Shown: positions 60,061-64,000 of the stretch, in pieces
Numbering within the stretch: position 1 is the first letter of the stretch
Layout of the letters: every line of letters starts with the position of its first letter
NCBI GenBank assembly: GCA_025769875.1
Contig: JAGFNK010000201.1
Span: forward strand, 1-64,000
Direction of reading: 5' to 3'
DNA length: 64,000 nt
DNA from: Russula earlei
Lineage: Eukaryota > Basidiomycota > Agaricomycetes > Russulales > Russulaceae
Position numbers and translations under genes: made by a program
The notes under the pieces: generated by a model
Seen by the model: the letters and a program-made list of their open reading frames with translations, nothing else
What the model was told of the DNA's origin: nothing
Database searches by the model: none

Positions 60061-61330
60061 TCAAAAAGATATTTTGACTTCTATTCCGCAGACATACAAC
60101 GATGGTACAGAGCGGTCACAAACCACCTACGTGCCGACTTATCACGCTCCAGCCCGGCCCCAGCAAGAACCAGTAACCTATGCTATCTAGTTTTCTGCAT
60201 AGTACTAGGGAAGGGGTTTCGTGCAGTACTGGCCAGGGTTTGGGGGGCCAAGGCGTGGGGAACCAGCGGGGGGACACGGAGTCCGTTTGATGGGGGGGCG
60301 AGGCAGTATTATTCTGATGACGGTGGCCCCGCCAGGCCCACCGTCATCAAAATGCTCGGCTCACCAGCTGAAGCTAAAGTTAGGGTTCAGCACAGTGGTC
60401 AGTTGACTTTGTTGGACCTTGTCGGCTAGAGAATGGGTTGGATAAGGGGGTCGCGGAGGATTACATGAAGGAACACTGGTAGGGGGCCGGTACCCTGAGC
60501 CTTGGTTTTGTGTGTTGGGTGTTGTGACGGGTTTGTTAGGTTAGGTGGGTATGCTTCTAACGCTTGATAGTTATCGCATGCCCAAGCATTGTAAAGGTGC
60601 GTCGGCGAAGGAGGCTCAGCGAGCTCCTGGCTCAAAGGCCTGTGGATGTTGACTCGCGCATGTTCCTTGCCAGGAGCGCCTTTCCATCCTCTGATTGCCG
60701 CCTTGATCCTGACCCACGACCGCGTTAGGTGTGGAAGATGTGCACGCGAGAATTGGAAACTAAACGAGGGACTAAGGTGTTTTTTTTTTTTTTTTTTTTT
60801 TTGACAAAAGCACGGTATTATTCGACTACTTAACATGGTGAAAGAGAAATGGGTATCAGGTGGCCGGAGCGCAATCACGAAGTGTCGGGTTCGCGAGTCG
60901 GGGTCGGGTGGGATACAGTAGGGAGATATGTCGTGCACGCACGCTCCGATTCGGACCTTCGGTTTCACGCGCGGACTCGGAATCCGCTGCCTCTCTACCC
61001 TGTTCCACATCCGCTTGCGAGATATTCCTCTGCCGAATTGCCGCATCACGCACGGTGTCCTTCGGATACGGAAGGTATGGCGTTCTTGGTGACACGCTTT
61101 TCGGCGGTCATCGGGGTCCGCCCCCGCCGCCAAGTCACATGCAACGACTCGGAGCCCTCTGACGACAAGAGTTCTTCCGGTTTCTCATTCCGATCTTTTT
61201 TCCAACACTGGCAGGCTGGCGGTGGAGTGCGTTATCCGGGTTCGTCAGGGTGTCATCCAGCGTAGTTTTCGGTGCGGCGGCTGCGGGGTTCGGTAGTTCG
61301 CGCGCTTATTCTCCCCGACGGTGTTAATTC
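60061..61330. other. Probable insertion within the third repeat unit
   Basis: About 1.27 kb replaces the roughly 0.5 kb expected between the two halves of unit 3. It contains G-rich sequence at 60230-60300 and a 23-base T-run at 60780-60802. Open frames (for example 61133-60426 minus) pass through the T-run as a Lys tract and look non-coding. It could be a retroposed sequence on the minus strand with an A tail; no reverse transcriptase was found. Confidence 0.4.
60780..60802. repeat. Poly-T run (poly-A on the minus strand)
   Basis: Twenty-three consecutive T, the longest homopolymer in the window. Confidence 0.95.
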
Positions 61331-61570
61331 TGCGAGCAAAGTTGACTTGAGGGATGCCACAGAGCTTGAGGAGTCGCGCCCACCTAGGAGACCGCGAAGG
61401 ATGGGTGAACGACGGAGCGATGCCAAACGCCGACACAGAAAATGCAAGCGCACGTCGTTGTTACGAGTAGGATTGTCGATTGAAAATGAAAGTCGACGAG
61501 GTATGAAAAGAATGTTGAGCCCAATAAGGCGGTTGCATATGCTGTGGTCATCACAATTAGCCCTCAAAAG
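61245..61570 (-). pseudogene. Third, degenerate copy of the secreted-protein gene
   Basis: The minus strand reads FGIAPSFTHPSRSPR followed by a GTGGGC donor and the SSSSVAS intron-frame sequence, as in the other two copies. The start codon and first part of the signal peptide are lost and the second exon is not recognisable. Confidence 0.6.
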
Positions 61571-62364
61571 TACTTGGCACTTGTCCTAGTAGGGTGTCTC
61601 ATCTCAACAGCTTGCCAGAAACATGCACCAACTTGCAATCAGGTGGATCGATCACAATGATCCGGCATTTCACAGCATATAGGGGACTTATCAAGGATCA
61701 TATGATACAGCCGATGTTGGGTTTGTCGGGCGGTTGAGACGGCGACGGTGGCGAGGGTGTGTGGTGTTGAGGTGAAAGGAGAGTGTGGCACGACTCGCCT
61801 TACACGGTTACACCTCCCCTTCGGAGAAGGTCCCGGGAGTCCCAAGGTCCAGCCAGAGCTAATATGTTGTTTTGAAAGCTCCTGAGCATCAAGGAAATTA
61901 TAAATGCTTCATTCTCGAGCCGACCGGCCTTGATGAGCGATGCTTTGTACAAAAGTTAAGCCGCTGATCAGCGGGACTACATACATCCGTCATCTGGCGC
62001 GTGGAGTCCTGTGCGAAGTTCTGCGAGCCCAGTTTGGCGCCTGTATTCATGTTTTCCTGAGATCACCGGACTCGATCTCGGATGCGTGCAATGGCGGCAC
62101 TGGTGGGCGAAGAAGAAATTGCGTATGGAAAATCGGAAATGTAGGGTAAGACATATGCCAGATAGTCTTAACCGAGGCCATTTAGTGGTAGCATTGAAAG
62201 TAGCTGAACAGCCGAACTAATAATCCCCGCGGGAAAGCTGCGCTGGCTCCGGTGCCGAGCCATGGGATATCCGCAGGGTGAATCTTGCTACATCCGTGGG
62301 GGACATATATAATACACCCTTATTTGGAACGTCCTATAGGAATAGCCCTTGGGAAAATAGAAAG
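61571..62364. other. Intergenic, no recognised gene
   Basis: Only short frames without similarity. It is the 3' flank of the methyltransferase gene. Confidence 0.4.
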
Positions 62365-64000
62365 CTACAATGTCTTTGTGGCCGTCCAGAAGGCGGCGTG
62401 ATATACGTATCCGAGCATTGATTCTTTATTATTGACGTACGTCGTATCGATAGTACGTTCGTTCTATCCAGGAGTAAATTTGGGCATGGGAGACGAGTGG
62501 AGCTACGAGAATCACCTACTTTGATCTCAAAACCAATACGAGTCGCGAGCACTTTGACTTCTTCTAGGTCAAGTTCAATTGAGGGGTCGCTTGTGGTGTT
62601 CTCCTCAAAATGCCATAGGAGCGGGCCTGTGGAGAACGCGTGTGGATTTAATCATGTGAGATATCATATCATATATACCCAAGTTGATCCAGATGCCACC
62701 CGGAGCGAGAATCCGATGTATAATGCGAAGGTAGCTTACGATATTTTTTGCCTGTGTGCGTTGGTGGTGTGAGGTTCGCTTCATGGTGAAAGAAGAGCGG
62801 GTTCACCGTATCGATGAAGAAACAGGTCAGAACCGCGTCCCATAGCCCCGCAGATGGCTCATTGGGGTCCGGCTCGCCATCCTGTTGACCATAAACCTCT
62901 TCAAAGTCGCCTGCTACAAGCGAAAAATTGGATCCCGGAGGGAGGTCGCTAGGAAGCACATCGGGTATTTGGACACACTTAAGCATTGCAGTGCGGTCAG
63001 GGAGGTTGGAAAGGGAATGCACGTAAGGGTAAATCGTGTGCTGGTGTACTTGTTGGGTCCTATCGTGGCGTCAGGCTCAAGGTGACGGTGACTCTGTGAA
63101 TGTTCATGCGTACCGGTTAAGGATGAAAAACGAGGTAAGTAGCATGTAGTGCGAAAACTCGTTTCCCTGACAGGAAAAGCCTGACCGGGTGAATCAATGA
63201 TGACAAAATTAAAAGTGACAATTGGAGGAGGCCCTACCACACTTGGCCACATCATACGCGAGCCTGCCAAGTCCAGCGCCAGGAACAAGGACACGAAAGT
63301 TGTGCCTGAATACGCTCGGTGAGGGCACAACCTGGGATCTAGGGCGCAGTCTCCGTACCTTTCATCCATAGGTATGTCCGAGAAGTGTTCGAGTAATGCC
63401 TCCCTGATGGGTCGGTAACTTGCCTCTCTTTCTTCCCTTCCCTGCATTTTTAACAAGATGGGGGCTTAGGAGGGATGTCAACGCGTGATAAGAGTATTGC
63501 CCCCACTTCCTCGCTCCAGTCGCGCACGAGCTGCTTGAGGGTGCTCCTAACTTTGTCCATGTCGAAATTCGTTGGTCGACGTCTGGTGGCATCTTCGTGA
63601 CCTCCAGAGGAATGAAAGTGCGATTCATGGGGGTGTAAGTGCCCGTGCGGGTTGGAGAGGCCTTGCGGCGCAGGCTGAGGTCCGTCTCCTGCGTGTGTTC
63701 CGTGAGTGCTTTCGTTTCGTTCGGACAGCCACCAGTTCGCCAGCTGACCTTCGTCTCGCGCCTCGTCCAAGTTCTCCTCAAAACCTTCTTCTTCCCCATC
63801 ATCTTCGAATGGCCCGTTTTCGAATATCGTCGGGTTGGCCACTATCAGATTCAGAAATGCGGCATTCGAGAGAATCGCCTCGTCCACTTTGGCGAGCTTT
63901 CGCTTGTAGCCCAGTTGTTCTATGAGAGCCTGGTCCTCGCGCGGGAGCGTGAAGATGTCTTTGAGACGGCGATTATTTGCGGCTAGCTGTCCGTCCACCA
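62365..64000 (-). CDS. Carnosine N-methyltransferase-like protein (N2227 family), probably partial
   Basis: Exons in the window: 64000-63507, 63441-63359, 63305-63238, 63180-63114, 63059-62807, 62751-62679, 62626-62520 and 62463-62365, all phase-consistent. The order of motifs matches the N2227/CARNMT1 family of SAM-dependent methyltransferases: LKQLVRDWSEE, ASYRPIREALLEHF, the SAM loop VLVPGAGLGRLAYDVA, QGNEFSHYMLL, NRTQQVHQHTIYPYVHSLSN, LPPGSNFSLVAGDFEEVYG, WDAVLTCFFIDTA, ILAPGGIWINLGPLLWHFE and the end ESMLGYVYHAAFW. The human and yeast members methylate histidine in carnosine or similar substrates. An ATG at 63998 (MDGQLAANN) is possible, but family members usually start further upstream, so the 5' end probably lies beyond the window. 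Confidence 0.9.

Noticed and set aside
60426..61133. 235-codon minus-strand frame
   Set aside because: It runs through the poly-T as a Lys tract and has no domain, signal or codon pattern suggesting a protein.
1..64000. CRISPR arrays, rRNA or bacterial-type operons
   Set aside because: None seen. Intron-rich genes and eukaryotic families throughout; repeats are coding or segmental, not spacer-repeat arrays.

Overview
The window looks like nuclear DNA of a mushroom-forming basidiomycete (Agaricomycetes). Nearly every gene is broken by many short introns of about 40-60 nt with GT..AG borders. The gene families also fit: NACHT-WD40 receptors, EF-hand/ZZ proteins, NRPS-like adenylation-reductases, a GT90 glycosyltransferase and a hAT transposon. 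Exon models below were built by hand from splice sites and reading phase. Where exon lengths sum to a multiple of three this is stated.

Layout. 1-2.6 kb: decayed hAT transposase (minus), cut by the left edge. 3.6-7.1 kb: NACHT-WD40 (NLR-like) gene, minus, with apparent frameshifts. 7.6-19.6 kb: two tandem minus-strand paralogues of a large EF-hand/ZZ-zinc protein. The 14.1-19.6 kb copy is intact (15 exons, 1573 aa); the 7.6-12.9 kb copy is a multiply frameshifted relic. 22.3-23.9 kb: degenerate 2OG-dioxygenase-like protein (3 exons, 496 aa). 24.9-27.2 kb: GT90 (CAP10-like) glycosyltransferase. 27.6-28.9 kb: UbiA-type prenyltransferase (7 exons, 330 aa), divergent from the array that follows.

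30.3-52.0 kb: the main feature, four head-to-tail plus-strand paralogues of an NRPS-like carboxylic acid reductase (adenylation, carrier, thioester-reductase). Copies 1, 2 and 4 look largely intact; copy 3 carries two frameshifts. A full-length ISY1 splicing-factor gene (minus) lies between copies 3 and 4. Eroded ISY1 3' ends lie behind copies 1 and 2, so the duplicated block included part of ISY1. The UbiA gene beside an array of acid reductases suggests an aryl or meroterpenoid pathway, as an inference.

51.5-61.6 kb: a tandem duplication of about 4.1 kb plus a third partial unit. It carries a shortened reductase end, a small secreted-protein gene in three states of decay, and a 48-bp coding minisatellite. 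62.4-64.0 kb: a carnosine N-methyltransferase-like (N2227) gene, minus, probably running off the right edge.

Whole-window themes are repeated local duplication followed by uneven decay, and conserved promoters in front of the reductase copies. No rRNA, tRNA or CRISPR was recognised.
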